A stretch of 40,180 nt of DNA from Oceanobacillus indicireducens (GTDB taxonomy: Bacteria; Bacillota; Bacilli; Bacillales; Amphibacillaceae): assembly GCF_014647195.1 (NCBI RefSeq), contig NZ_BMOS01000030.1, positions 1-40,180 on the forward strand. The letters are read 5' to 3'. The notes below the pieces were generated by a model. The model did no database searches and was not told where the DNA came from. It worked only from the letters and a program-made list of their open reading frames with translations. Positions within the stretch are counted from its first letter, which is position 1. The number at the start of each line of letters is the position of its first letter. Both the position numbers and the translations under genes were made by a program. Positions 15,105 to 23,054 of the stretch are shown here, piece after piece.

Positions 15105-16817
15105 ATGACTTTTTCTCTAAAATTGGAAGAACTAATGGATACCAATGTAAGCGTTTTACAAAGTGAGAAAGATAGAGGGAAAGAGCTGCTGGAAAAGGTG
15201 AGAGCAGTGCAGCCCGGAAAGGTAGTTATTGAGAAAGATGGCACTTCTTATCTTGCGGAATTCGATGAGGAGACCGGAGAACTCCTCTTCCTCTCCTGTA
15301 AAAAAATAAATGCTGCCACAGCTGATATTAGCAAGCTGCTGGAGGAAGTGGAGCATGTGGACCGTTTCTTAATTTATGATGGAAAACGGTGCAAAGGGTT
15401 TATCGATGCACCGAGACTTGCACGCAAGCTCTTTCAATCCTATCAGCGAATGAATGCCTACTTGACCACTATTTTAGAGACCATTGACAGCTCCTGTACG
15501 GTTATTGATGCCAACGAGAATGTGCTGATCTGGACCAAAGGAGCAGAGGACATTTTCTCTGTTAAGCGTGAAGAGATTATCGGCAGGAAGATTACTGATT
15601 TCTTTCATCGGGAACAACTTGAGCTTTTAAGAACATTAAAAGACGGCACCACCCTTTACAGGAGCCAGCATAATGCAAGAGAAAACCTGGTGGTGCTTAT
15701 TAATTCTAACCCGGTTTATCTTCAGGATAAAATTATTGGTGCGGTCGTGTCCGAAGTGGATATAACAAGTCAAATCCAGCTTAATAATGAATTGGCCAAT
15801 ACAACAGAAAAGCTGTTTCATTTGGAGAATACGGTCAAGAAATTAACAGCTACCGAAGAACCATTCGCTGAGATTAAAGGCAACAGCACTTTATTAAAAA
15901 ATACGAAGAAAATGATAAAAAAGGCAGCAACGACCAACACTAATGTGCTAATTCACGGGGAAAGTGGTGTCGGGAAGGAACTATTCGCAAAAGCCATCCA
16001 CATGCTCCGGGAAGGAAATGATGCTCCTTTTATTGCAATCAACTGCGGGGCTATTCCCTCCGCTTTATTCGAGAGTGAAATGTTCGGCTATGAAAAAGGA
16101 GCATTCTCGGGGGCTGATCAAAGAGGAAAAAAGGGGAAAGTGGAACTTGCCAAAGGCGGCACCCTTTTTCTCGATGAAATTGGAGAAATGCCACTTGATA
16201 TGCAAGTGAAAATCCTGCGTCTCCTTCAGGATCATAAGTTTTTCTCTGTTGGGGGAACAAAGGAAAAAGAAGTGGATTTCCGGGTTGTTGCTGCAACGAA
16301 TCGCGACTTGAAGGAAGAGGTTCGGAAGGGAAATTTCCGAGAGGACCTATATTATCGGCTCAATGTTGTCAGTATTGAAGTGCCTCCACTCCGCAAGCGT
16401 CCAGAGGATATTATTGAACTTACACATTACTTTTTATACGAAACATCCGTTAAATATAACAGGCCAATTCATGGTATTTCTCAAGGTATCATGCAGGCTC
16501 TTCTGAAACATGAGTGGCCTGGAAATATTCGTGAATTGAAGAATGTCGTGGAACGGCTTGTCGTTTTTTCTGAAAGTGGAGAAATCAAATCAGAGTACCT
16601 TCCGTTCGAACCCAATAACCATGCTCCGTACAATGACTCTCCGCTGAAGCATTCGGAGGGGCTTTCTCTAAAAGAAAGACTTCAGTTTACTGAACGAGAT
16701 ATTATTTTAAAAGAACTAAATAAAGCGAAAGGGAATAAGCAGACCGCTGCTAAAAACCTGCAGATCACCCGTGCAACTCTTTATAACCGGATGAATAAAT
16801 TAGGACTGGAATTATAG
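15105..16817 (+). CDS. Sigma-54-dependent PAS/AAA+ transcriptional activator
   Basis: A 570-residue bacterial enhancer-binding protein. A hydrophilic N-terminal region (1-110) is followed by a PAS domain (about 120-230: TILETIDSSCTVIDANENVLIW through GAVVSEVDIT). The AAA+ domain has Walker A GESGVGKE, the sigma-54 contact loop as GAFSGA in place of the usual GAFTGA, Walker B GGTLFLDEIGEMP and the arginine-finger region FREDLYYRLNV. The C-terminal Fis-type helix-turn-helix is GNKQTAAKNLQITRATLYNRMNKLG. The start at 15105 has AAGGAG upstream; a TTG at 15066 would begin inside the palindromic UAS. Between two operons with sigma-54 promoters, it almost certainly activates both; the PAS domain or the N-terminal region may sense hydroxyproline or an intermediate (inference). 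Confidence 0.9.
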   Translation: MTFSLKLEELMDTNVSVLQSEKDRGKELLEKVRAVQPGKVVIEKDGTSYLAEFDEETGELLFLSCKKINAATADISKLLEEVEHVDRFLIYDGKRCKGFIDAPRLARKLFQSYQRMNAYLTTILETIDSSCTVIDANENVLIWTKGAEDIFSVKREEIIGRKITDFFHREQLELLRTLKDGTTLYRSQHNARENLVVLINSNPVYLQDKIIGAVVSEVDITSQIQLNNELANTTEKLFHLENTVKKLTATEEPFAEIKGNSTLLKNTKKMIKKAATTNTNVLIHGESGVGKELFAKAIHMLREGNDAPFIAINCGAIPSALFESEMFGYEKGAFSGADQRGKKGKVELAKGGTLFLDEIGEMPLDMQVKILRLLQDHKFFSVGGTKEKEVDFRVVAATNRDLKEEVRKGNFREDLYYRLNVVSIEVPPLRKRPEDIIELTHYFLYETSVKYNRPIHGISQGIMQALLKHEWPGNIRELKNVVERLVVFSESGEIKSEYLPFEPNNHAPYNDSPLKHSEGLSLKERLQFTERDIILKELNKAKGNKQTAAKNLQITRATLYNRMNKLGLEL

Positions 16818-16829
16818 ACAGAAAATAGT

Positions 16830-16845
16830 TGGCACAATTCTTGCA
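16830..16845 (+). promoter_or_regulatory. Sigma-54 (-24/-12) promoter of the rightward hydroxyproline operon
   Basis: TGGCACAATTCTTGCA matches TGGCAC-N5-TTGCA perfectly. It begins 12 bp after the activator stop codon, so the downstream operon has its own promoter. Initiation near 16857 would exclude an ATG at 16855 and supports the start at 16882. Confidence 0.88.
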
Positions 16846-16881
16846 TTGTAATTCATGAAAAGGAGAGAAGGAGTGGATTGC

Positions 16882-17154
16882 ATGCAAAATGAAAAAATGA
16901 TTGTTTGCCGTTGTGAAGAAGTGACATATAAAGAATTAATGGAAACGAAAAAAACCTATAATTGCTCCGCACGAGAACTAAAATTGCGAACTCGGGCAGG
17001 AATGGGCTACTGTGGTGGACGCACCTGCCGTGGCATGATCGATAAAATTGCCATGTTTCAGGATAGTCCGAAGAATAATAAAGAAGTTTCACTAAAATAT
17101 CAGCCACCGATTCGTCCGGTCAGCTTTACTGACTTAGGAGGGGTGAAACAATGA
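16882..17154 (+). CDS. BFD-type (2Fe-2S)-binding subunit
   Basis: A 90-residue protein with the four-cysteine pattern of the bacterioferritin-associated ferredoxin fold: CRCEEVTYKEL (residues about 9-19) and MGYCGGRTCRGMI (about 47-59). In many HcnB/OoxA-type dehydrogenases this domain is fused to the C-terminus of the flavoprotein; here it is a separate gene. Start ATG 16882 follows AAGGAG by 8 bases and lies 25 bp downstream of the predicted transcript start. Its stop overlaps the next ATG (ATGA), which implies coupled translation. The likely role is electron transfer within the D-hydroxyproline dehydrogenase complex. Confidence 0.85.
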   Translation: MQNEKMIVCRCEEVTYKELMETKKTYNCSARELKLRTRAGMGYCGGRTCRGMIDKIAMFQDSPKNNKEVSLKYQPPIRPVSFTDLGGVKQ

Positions 17155-17489
17155 AGCAGCGAATCATCGATCACCCAGTACTTGGAAAGATAGAGGAACG
17201 AAAGTTAATTACATTTAGGTTCAATAATAAAGAATATCGCGGATTTGAACAGGAGTCCATTGCAGCGGCACTGCTCGCCAATGGAGTACGAACCCTGCGT
17301 CATCATGAAGAAAATGGCACTCCCCGAGGTATTTATTGTAACATCGGCCATTGTTATGAATGCAGAGTGGCAGTCAATGGTATACAAGGTGTACGCGCTT
17401 GTCTGACCCCGCTTCAGGAAGGTATGGTGATTGAAAGTGGCGGACGGCTGCCAACTACGGTAAGAGATTGGAGGTCGGAAGATGAATAA
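17151..17489 (+). CDS. (2Fe-2S) ferredoxin-like subunit (HcnA type)
   Basis: A 112-residue small subunit of a flavoprotein dehydrogenase. The plant-ferredoxin-type cluster ligands are visible in GIYCNIGHCYECRVAV and, further on, in VRACLTP. The N-terminal FRFNNKEYRGFEQESIAAALLANG is typical of HcnA/SoxA-like subunits. It overlaps its upstream neighbour by 4 bases and the downstream flavoprotein gene by 8 bases (ATG at 17482), so the three products are probably made in fixed proportion. In the heteromeric D-hydroxyproline dehydrogenase described from Pseudomonas, a subunit of this kind joins two flavoproteins. Confidence 0.86.
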   Translation: MKQRIIDHPVLGKIEERKLITFRFNNKEYRGFEQESIAAALLANGVRTLRHHEENGTPRGIYCNIGHCYECRVAVNGIQGVRACLTPLQEGMVIESGGRLPTTVRDWRSEDE

Positions 17490-18687
17490 GGTAATTATTA
17501 TTGGTGCAGGACCATCCGGTCTCGAAGCAGCGATCACGTGTAGAGAGCAAGGACTTGATGTACTTGTCCTCGATGAGTATATGATAGCGGGTGGAAGGCT
17601 TCTCGGACAGCTCTATGAACAGCCGGACGGTACCTGGTGGAATGGTCTGGAAGAGTCGAAAATTCGTTATGAAAAAGCGCTGGAGCTCGGTACCCGTTTT
17701 CTGCTGAATACGCCTGTAAATAATATTGTACAAACAAACGAGCATTGGACAGTTTACACGGATACAGAGAGCTTTACTGCTAAGCATCTATTGCTTGCAA
17801 CCGGGGCTGCGGAAACACCGGTACCTGTTCCCGGCTGGACGCTGCCCGGGGTGATGTCAGTTGGAGCGGCTCAGGTGATGACAAATGTACATCGAGTAAA
17901 GCCCGGAAACCGCGGAGTAATAATTGGGGTTAATGTGCTCTCTACGGCGATTGCGATGGAACTAAAACTTGCCGGGATAGAAGTTGTCGCTATGACACTT
18001 CCTGTAAACAGCCAGGTTACAAATGAGTCATCACAACCCAAGGAAGTAATGAATTCACTGCTTCATGTCTCCCATATGGCCCCGTCCAAATTTATTAAGC
18101 TTGGCAGCAGACTCATGAAAAATGATTTTATGAAAAATATGGGTGTTACTTTTTTCCCGAAGACTGGAGTGAAAATCTGGGATATTCCGATTCAGCTTCG
18201 GAAAGCGGTTGTAGAGATCTATGGAGATAATGAAGTTCAAGGTGTAATAGTTGCGACAATTGATTCGAAAGGTGATGTTGTTGGAGGATCGGAGGAAAAG
18301 ATTAAAGCTGATTTCGTCTGTATTGCCGGTGGTCTCTACCCGCTTGCAGAATTAGCGGCAGTTGCCGGTTGTTCCTTTTATTACAGCGAGGAGCTCGGTG
18401 GCTACGTTCCATTACATAGCGAGCGCATGGAAACAAATCTCGATGGCCTATATGTTGCCGGGAATATAACCGGAATCGAGGGAGCCAAAGTAGCCATCGC
18501 TCAAGGAAAGACTGCAGGCCTGACGATAGCACATCATGCAGGTATTCCTGGACTTGAAAAGGACATTCAGACTTCCATCGAATCTATTGAAAGAGCCCGC
18601 GACAAAGCCTATATTCAATTCCATCCAGGAGTTAAAAAAGGTAAAGAACTCCTGCTTGCAGAATGGCAAAATCGGTTAGGTGAGTAG
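17482..18687 (+). CDS. FAD/NAD(P)-binding oxidoreductase subunit (HcnB/OoxA-like)
   Basis: A 401-residue flavoprotein. It begins with the FAD dinucleotide fold KVIIIGAGPSGLEAAI, then GGRLLGQLYEQPDGTWW, LLLATGAAETPVPVPGWTLPGVM, a second dinucleotide region (GVIIGVNVLSTAIAMELKLAG) and the closing GLYVAGNITGIEGAKVAIAQGKTAGL. It lacks the C-terminal BFD-like cysteine domain often fused to such proteins because that part is encoded separately at 16882. Taken with the DAO-type protein of the leftward operon it completes a heteromeric D-hydroxyproline dehydrogenase (inference from the known complex). It is the last gene of the rightward operon; a hairpin lies about 100 bp downstream. Confidence 0.86.
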   Translation: MNKVIIIGAGPSGLEAAITCREQGLDVLVLDEYMIAGGRLLGQLYEQPDGTWWNGLEESKIRYEKALELGTRFLLNTPVNNIVQTNEHWTVYTDTESFTAKHLLLATGAAETPVPVPGWTLPGVMSVGAAQVMTNVHRVKPGNRGVIIGVNVLSTAIAMELKLAGIEVVAMTLPVNSQVTNESSQPKEVMNSLLHVSHMAPSKFIKLGSRLMKNDFMKNMGVTFFPKTGVKIWDIPIQLRKAVVEIYGDNEVQGVIVATIDSKGDVVGGSEEKIKADFVCIAGGLYPLAELAAVAGCSFYYSEELGGYVPLHSERMETNLDGLYVAGNITGIEGAKVAIAQGKTAGLTIAHHAGIPGLEKDIQTSIESIERARDKAYIQFHPGVKKGKELLLAEWQNRLGE

Positions 18688-18787
18688 TGCCTGTCACATC
18701 CAATAGCTAACAATCGAACTGTCCCTCTATACATCTGCATCTATTCAGGCAAAAACATTAAATTCAACTTATATAATCAATTAAATT

Positions 18788-18826
18788 AAAACGAGTCATT
18801 GAAGCAAAGTGTTTCAATGACTTGTT
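18788..18826 (+). terminator. Hairpin downstream of the rightward hydroxyproline operon
   Basis: AGTCATTGAA and TTCAATGACT form a 10-bp stem with an 8-9 base loop, flanked by AAAC and GTTTAATT. The T-run is short, so it is a moderate intrinsic terminator candidate about 100 bp after the operon's stop. Confidence 0.55.
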
Positions 18827-18938
18827 TAATTAACTTACTCAACTTTTGCAGAGTAAAAATAATGTCTAATCGTTACCTGTTATAATATTTGCGGTACTTG
18901 ATTATGCTCCTTGACAAGATGTGATTATAAAAGAAAAA

Positions 18939-19026
18939 CACCTCCACTTTTGGTATAGTTTAAATATCGAGAAAAAACGACCAAATAGAAGAGGTGCCTC
19001 CTACTAAAGCTATGAATAATTCAAGG
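18939..19026. mobile_element. Possible insertion-sequence end (scar)
   Basis: CACCTC (18939-18944) and GAGGTG (18991-18996) with inner TTTTGGT and ACCAAA make an imperfect inverted repeat about 58 bp long, followed by CTATGAATAATTCA (19010-19023), which also occurs inverted at 7633-7646. No transposase frame is present. It directly precedes a set of truncated gene tails, which suggests the footprint of a lost element; the identification is tentative. Confidence 0.3.
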
Positions 19027-19032
19027 TAAGAT

Positions 19033-19147
19033 TTATTTTGCTACATGTAACGCTTGTTCAAGCACTTTGTCACCTTGGATCATGCCATATGCAATAGAGT
19101 CAATGATATCTACTTTAATCCCTTTTGGTTCTACAAGTTTACGAAGC
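19033..19147 (-). pseudogene. C-terminal fragment of an unrecognised protein
   Basis: The minus strand reads LRKLVEPKGIKVDIIDSIAY then GMIQGDKVLEQALHVAK and a stop at 19033-19035, about 37 codons. It looks like a genuine protein tail but has no start or ribosome site. It is joined directly to the GH4 fragment upstream, whose own frame runs into a stop a few codons after the junction. I do not recognise the family. Confidence 0.4.
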
Positions 19148-19392
19148 ATCATGATAACTACCTGTAATTGCCGCTTGTACAACTAATTCTTCAAAGTTTT
19201 CCATCTGTAAAATAATACCTTTTACTGCGCTAGGCAATTTTCCTACTGCAATTGGCTTTGGACCGTCTTTTGTAATGACGCTATTTACTTCAATGATCGC
19301 ATCAGCTGGTAGCTCTGGAATTGCCCCATTGTTTAGCGTATTAACCGTTTGCATATCCTCCTTGTTGTTATAAATAGAATCCACTGCACGTT
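19139..19392 (-). pseudogene. Internal/C-terminal fragment of a GH4 6-phospho-glycosidase
   Basis: About 84 codons, from AVDSIYNNKEDMQTVNTLNN through GAIPELPADAIIEVNSVI to LVVQAAITGSYHDA. The NNGAI..LP.DA.VEV block and the VQAA.TG...DA block are characteristic of the C-terminal half of NAD-dependent family 4 glycosidases (LicH/GlvA type). The N-terminal NAD-binding domain and the final 40-50 residues are missing. Upstream it is fused in frame to a sirtuin-like fragment; downstream it runs into an unrelated tail. It is not expected to be functional. Confidence 0.65.
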
Positions 19393-19504
19393 GCCAGCTC
19401 GCACGATATTCTTCACCTTCCAAGAAGTTCCATGGGCGGCCCCATAAATTCATTTCTTCCCCACATTTTGGACAGTAAGGAATCAATTCATTAGGAAAGA
19501 AAAA
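19393..19504 (-). pseudogene. Fragment of a Sir2-like NAD-dependent deacetylase
   Basis: About 35 codons reading NELIPYCPKCGEEMNLW then GRPWNFLEGEEYRA. The ELIPxCPKCG zinc knuckle and following NFLEGEKYR-like text match the zinc-binding module of SIR2-family proteins from Gram-positive bacteria. The catalytic Rossmann domain is absent on both sides. The piece begins immediately after the T-tract of the ABC-operon terminator, as if the breakpoint fell just beyond it. Confidence 0.5.
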
Positions 19505-19505
19505 A

Positions 19506-19542
19506 GGCATCTTTGTTCCTTCCAATCTGGAACAAAGATGCC
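19506..19542 (-). terminator. Strong intrinsic terminator of the sulfur ABC operon
   Basis: GGCATCTTTGTTCC (19506-19519) and GGAACAAAGATGCC (19529-19542) form a perfect 14-bp stem with a 9-base loop. On the minus strand it is followed at once by TTTTTT and a T/C tract, 7 bp after the stop of the binding-protein gene. Confidence 0.9.
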
Positions 19543-19548
19543 CACGAA

Positions 19549-20529
19549 TCACTCCATCCCCTCTAAAATAGAAAGATCAATCATCCCCTCAATATCATTC
19601 GAATCAACATATTCTGCCTCTAGACTAATATCCGCCATTTCCTGAATGACTTGTTCATTCACATCTGTCGTTACACGTAGTCTGGAAAAGGCTGCTGCTG
19701 TTTCTTCTTTATCAATTTCTTTCCCAGTTAAATCCTGAATATGCTGAATCACAATTTGTTGTGCTTCTTCTGGATTTTCTTGGATAAATTCAACTGCACG
19801 TTTATGCGCTTGTAAATACTGCTCCGTGAGCTCGGTATTTTCTTTGAAATCGCTACGGGCAGCTACTACCGTATTGGTTGATTCCTCTCCCCAAGCAAAC
19901 TCATCATAATCCATCAGCAACTCACCGCCAGCCTGCGTCTCCAAGATATATCCCCACGGCTCTTGTGTTGCTGCAGCGTCTACCGAATTTTGAACAAATA
20001 AAGTTGCTGTATCTGCTGGTGCTGCCGCATGCATTTCTACAGTTCCACCACTTGACGTTGCTTCTAAGCCAACTTCTTGTAATGCTTTACGGAGCATCAC
20101 ATCTTGCGTACTACCGATAACCGGAATGGCGACTCGCTTTCCATCTAAATCTTCCAGTGACTCGATGCCACTTTCTTCACTCGTTACAAGTACTGCCCCG
20201 CCATTAACGGCACCAGAAATAATATGAAACTCTGGATTTTGCAGATAAATATTTAATAGTGGACCTGGTCCAACCGTACCGACATCGATTTCATTTGTTT
20301 GCATGGCTTCCATAAATAATCCGCCATTTGAAAATGTTTGTGTTTCAATTGTGATATCTTCCCCAAATTCTTCTGCAAAATAACCTTCTTCCAAAGCAAC
20401 AATCGATGCAACATGTGTCAAATTGGGAAAATATCCAATCGTAACGGTATCCTCGTCATTCGAACACCCTGCCAACACTACTCCGATAACAGCGATTGCT
20501 AACAACAATTGAACAAACCTTTTCATCAT
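19549..20529 (-). CDS. ABC transporter substrate-binding lipoprotein, sulfonate/taurine/nitrate type
   Basis: A 326-residue exported lipoprotein. The signal peptide MKRFVQLLLAIAVIGVVLAGC carries an LAGC lipobox. The mature part has IGYFPNLTHVASIVALEEGYF, TNEIDVGTVGPGPLL, DLDGKRVAIPVIGSTQDVMLRKAL and VDAAATQEPWGYIL, as in SsuA/TauA/NrtA proteins. It starts at an ATGATG pair behind GAGGAGGAATAGG; a longer frame to 20760 only reads antisense to the permease end and is rejected. It is the last gene of a cysK-ATPase-permease-binding protein operon, which argues for an organosulfur ligand such as an alkanesulfonate or taurine rather than nitrate or thiamine precursor. The exact ligand is not decidable from sequence. 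Confidence 0.87.
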   Translation of the reverse strand: MMKRFVQLLLAIAVIGVVLAGCSNDEDTVTIGYFPNLTHVASIVALEEGYFAEEFGEDITIETQTFSNGGLFMEAMQTNEIDVGTVGPGPLLNIYLQNPEFHIISGAVNGGAVLVTSEESGIESLEDLDGKRVAIPVIGSTQDVMLRKALQEVGLEATSSGGTVEMHAAAPADTATLFVQNSVDAAATQEPWGYILETQAGGELLMDYDEFAWGEESTNTVVAARSDFKENTELTEQYLQAHKRAVEFIQENPEEAQQIVIQHIQDLTGKEIDKEETAAAFSRLRVTTDVNEQVIQEMADISLEAEYVDSNDIEGMIDLSILEGME

Positions 20530-20549
20530 CCTATTCCTCCTCAAGTAAT

Positions 20550-21302
20550 CTAACTGATTCCCCATTTTCGTTGAACGGAACGCTCCAACCGTAAGAATAT
20601 AAGTTGGTCCATAATCGTTCCAATCACTGCAATAATAATCATGACAGAGATAACGAGATCCATTTGTCCTAAGGAACGGCCGGCATCGAGTAATTGTCCA
20701 AGACCACCACTGCTCGCCAGTAATTCTCCTGCCATCAAGGCGCGCCAAGAGAATGCCCATGCAATACGCATACCGGATAATAATTGTGGGACAGACGCCG
20801 GGACAATAACTGTTCTTAGAAAATGAAACCCGCTTGATCCATAGGTTTTCGCAACCCGTTGATACAGCCTCGGCACATTTTTAAATCCACTCGATGCATT
20901 CATTGTCATCGTCCATGTGGCACCAATGGTTACGATAAAAAGAATTGCGAACTCATTTAAGCCAAACCAAATAATCGCGAGCGGAAACCAAACAATACTC
21001 GGAATGGATTGTAATGCCGTGACGAGAAAACCTAATGTATCTTCCACCAGCTTATATCGCCAAATTAAATAACCAAAAATAAGACCTATTAAGGTAGCAA
21101 TCGAAAATCCAAGGAGAATCCTCCCAATACTTCTGATCACGGCTGCTGTAATTTGCCCATCGATTAATCCAGTAAAAAGTGTCTCCAGGACAAGGAGTAA
21201 GCTTGGGAACATAAAGTCTGGCAGCCCGGAAACTCTAGATGTTACTTCCCATATCACCGCTATCACTGCGATGAACAGGATTCGCCTTAAAGCTGTAGTC
21301 AT
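20550..21302 (-). CDS. ABC transporter permease (SsuC/TauC type)
   Basis: A 250-residue integral membrane protein with six predicted helices. The EAA-like coupling loop is visible as RVAKTYGSSGFHFLRTVIVPASVPQLLSGMRIAWAFSWR, and the helices before it (GFLVTALQSIPSIVWFPLAIIWFGL) are typical of sulfonate/nitrate permeases. The start ATG at 21302 lies inside the end of the ATPase gene (68-bp overlap), with GGAGG 9 bases upstream, implying coupled translation. It works with the ATPase and the lipoprotein encoded on either side. Confidence 0.9.
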   Translation of the reverse strand: MTTALRRILFIAVIAVIWEVTSRVSGLPDFMFPSLLLVLETLFTGLIDGQITAAVIRSIGRILLGFSIATLIGLIFGYLIWRYKLVEDTLGFLVTALQSIPSIVWFPLAIIWFGLNEFAILFIVTIGATWTMTMNASSGFKNVPRLYQRVAKTYGSSGFHFLRTVIVPASVPQLLSGMRIAWAFSWRALMAGELLASSGGLGQLLDAGRSLGQMDLVISVMIIIAVIGTIMDQLIFLRLERSVQRKWGIS

Positions 21303-22077
21303 CTCCCATTTCCTCCTTTAACACTTTTTCTATTTCTCCCTCTAGGAGGCTTAATATTCTTTGTTCCGTATGTAAAGTAACAGAATCAGGCATGACCCCA
21401 TCTTTTGTCGTTGGTACGGGAATAATTTCTTTTATTTTCCCTGGTCTTGTTGCAAGCACCACCACTTTCTCCGATAATTGCACCGCTTCTCGAATATTAT
21501 GGGTCACAAAAAAGATCGTGACATTTGTTTTCCTCCATATTTCGAGCAACTCCCGGTGCAACACCATTCGGGTTTGTTCATCCAATGCGGAAAATGGTTC
21601 ATCCATTAATAAAATATCCGGTTCCATCACAAGCGCTCTCGCAATCGATACGCGCTGCTTCATCCCACCTGACAATTGGTGAGGGTACGAATCAGCATAA
21701 TTACTCAAATGCACCATTTGCAAGATATCTTTCGCTTTTTTCTCCATCTCATCTTTGGATTGCCCTTTTATTTTCAAGCCATAGGTGACATTATCGAGCA
21801 CCGTCAGCCATGGGAATAAACCGTCCTCTTGGAATACAACAACACGGTCCGGGCCGGGTTTTCTTACTTCTTTTCCAGCAACCGTAATCAATCCTTCATC
21901 TACTTTTTCTAAGCCGGCAATCAAATAAAGCAATGTTGATTTCCCGCAGCCTGAAGGACCAACAATCGAAACGAAACTCCCTTTTTCCACTTCCAGATTA
22001 ATATGGTCCAAGACTTCTAATCTTTCATTGTCTTTTAAGGGAAAGCTTTTCTTAATTTCTTTAATGGATAAATACAT
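21235..22077 (-). CDS. ABC transporter ATP-binding protein (SsuB/TauB type)
   Basis: A 280-residue ATPase subunit. Walker A is GPSGCGKST (about residue 41), the Q-loop follows in VVFQEDGLFPWLTVLDNV, the signature is LSGGMKQRVSIARAL, Walker B is ILLMDEPFSALDEQT and the H-loop FFVTHNIREAV. The EDGLFPWLTVLDN text is typical of the sulfonate/taurine/nitrate branch. It lies 47 bp after cysK in the same direction. The 3' end overlaps the permease start by 68 bases. Confidence 0.92.
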   Translation of the reverse strand: MYLSIKEIKKSFPLKDNERLEVLDHINLEVEKGSFVSIVGPSGCGKSTLLYLIAGLEKVDEGLITVAGKEVRKPGPDRVVVFQEDGLFPWLTVLDNVTYGLKIKGQSKDEMEKKAKDILQMVHLSNYADSYPHQLSGGMKQRVSIARALVMEPDILLMDEPFSALDEQTRMVLHRELLEIWRKTNVTIFFVTHNIREAVQLSEKVVVLATRPGKIKEIIPVPTTKDGVMPDSVTLHTEQRILSLLEGEIEKVLKEEMGDDYSFKANPVHRSDSGDMGSNI

Positions 22078-22124
22078 GTCCTCACCTCCACAACCATCTA
22101 TTTTAATAGCTTGTTATATGTAAA

Positions 22125-23054
22125 TTACACAGAAAATAAATCACTCGTTAAATAACGCTCGCCACTGTCCGGGGCAATACAGACAACCGTTTGACTTGGA
22201 TCCAGTCGTTTTGCAACCTTTAAAGCAGCGAAAACAGAAGCACCACCAGAGGGTCCTAATAAAATCCCTTCCTGACGAGCAAGGTCATAAACGGTATCAT
22301 AAGCATCTTGATCTTCAATTTGAATAATTTCATCATAAATTGACGTATTCAAAATATCCGGAATAAACCCAGGACTCGTTCCAACTAATTTATGTTTTCC
22401 GGGTTCACCACCTGACAAGACAGGAGACCCTGCTGGTTCGACGACAATATTTTGAATCTCTGAATCATACGCTTTTAGTGCTTCTCCCGTTCCGGTTATC
22501 GTCCCACCGGTCCCAGCAGTACAAACAAATGCCGCAAGTTTCTTTTGTTCTTGCTCCACCGCTTCGATAATTTCTTTTGCTGTTGTAATCCGATGAATAG
22601 CTGGATTTGCTTCATTTTCAAATTGCATCGGAATAAAGCTATTTGGTGTCACAGCAGCAATTTCCTTCGCCTTTTCAATCGCTGCCGGCATCTTTCCAGC
22701 TCCCGGTGTAAAGACAACTTCAGCACCGTACGCGCGTAATATGTCGACCCTTTCTTTTGTCGATGTATCCGGTAAGACGATAATCGCTCTATATCCTTTA
22801 GCAGCGGCATTCATCGCTAAACCAATTCCCGTATTTCCCGAAGTCGGTTCGATTATCGTTGCTCCGGGTTTAATTAATCCCTCTTTTTCCGCTCGTTCCA
22901 GCATAGAAAAAGCAGCCCGGTCTTTCACACTTCGGCTAGGGTTAAACAATTCGAGTTTGACGTAAATAGCTGCACCATTTGAATCCGCAATTTTATTTAA
23001 TCTCACTAACGGAGTTTCTCCGATTAATTCAGCAATATTGTTCACTACTTTCAC
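22125..23054 (-). CDS. cysK: Cysteine synthase (O-acetylserine thiol-lyase)
   Basis: PLP enzyme that makes cysteine from O-acetylserine and sulfide; 309 residues. The start NIAELIGETPLVRLN, the PLP lysine in NPSRSVKDRAAFSML (about residue 43), PTSGNTGIGLA, the GTGGTITGTGE phosphate loop and GPSGGASVFAAL are all in place. The typical length and the sequence VKVVNNIAELIG favour the GTG at 23054 preceded by GAAAGGAAGA; a longer frame to 23102 is possible but lacks a ribosome site. It is the first gene of the sulfur operon, so sulfide released from imported organosulfur compounds could feed it directly. A TTGAAT-16-TACAAT promoter candidate lies at 23089-23116. Confidence 0.92.
   Translation of the reverse strand: MKVVNNIAELIGETPLVRLNKIADSNGAAIYVKLELFNPSRSVKDRAAFSMLERAEKEGLIKPGATIIEPTSGNTGIGLAMNAAAKGYRAIIVLPDTSTKERVDILRAYGAEVVFTPGAGKMPAAIEKAKEIAAVTPNSFIPMQFENEANPAIHRITTAKEIIEAVEQEQKKLAAFVCTAGTGGTITGTGEALKAYDSEIQNIVVEPAGSPVLSGGEPGKHKLVGTSPGFIPDILNTSIYDEIIQIEDQDAYDTVYDLARQEGILLGPSGGASVFAALKVAKRLDPSQTVVCIAPDSGERYLTSDLFSV

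Noticed and set aside
13760-15244. Extended 494-codon version of the D-hydroxyproline oxidoreductase
   Set aside because: The extra 101 codons run through the sigma-54 promoter, the UAS palindrome and the divergent activator's start; ATG 14941 has a perfect ribosome site.
19139-19552. A 137-residue single protein
   Set aside because: The frame begins in the terminator hairpin and joins pieces of two unrelated families (Sir2 and GH4); it is a fusion of relics.
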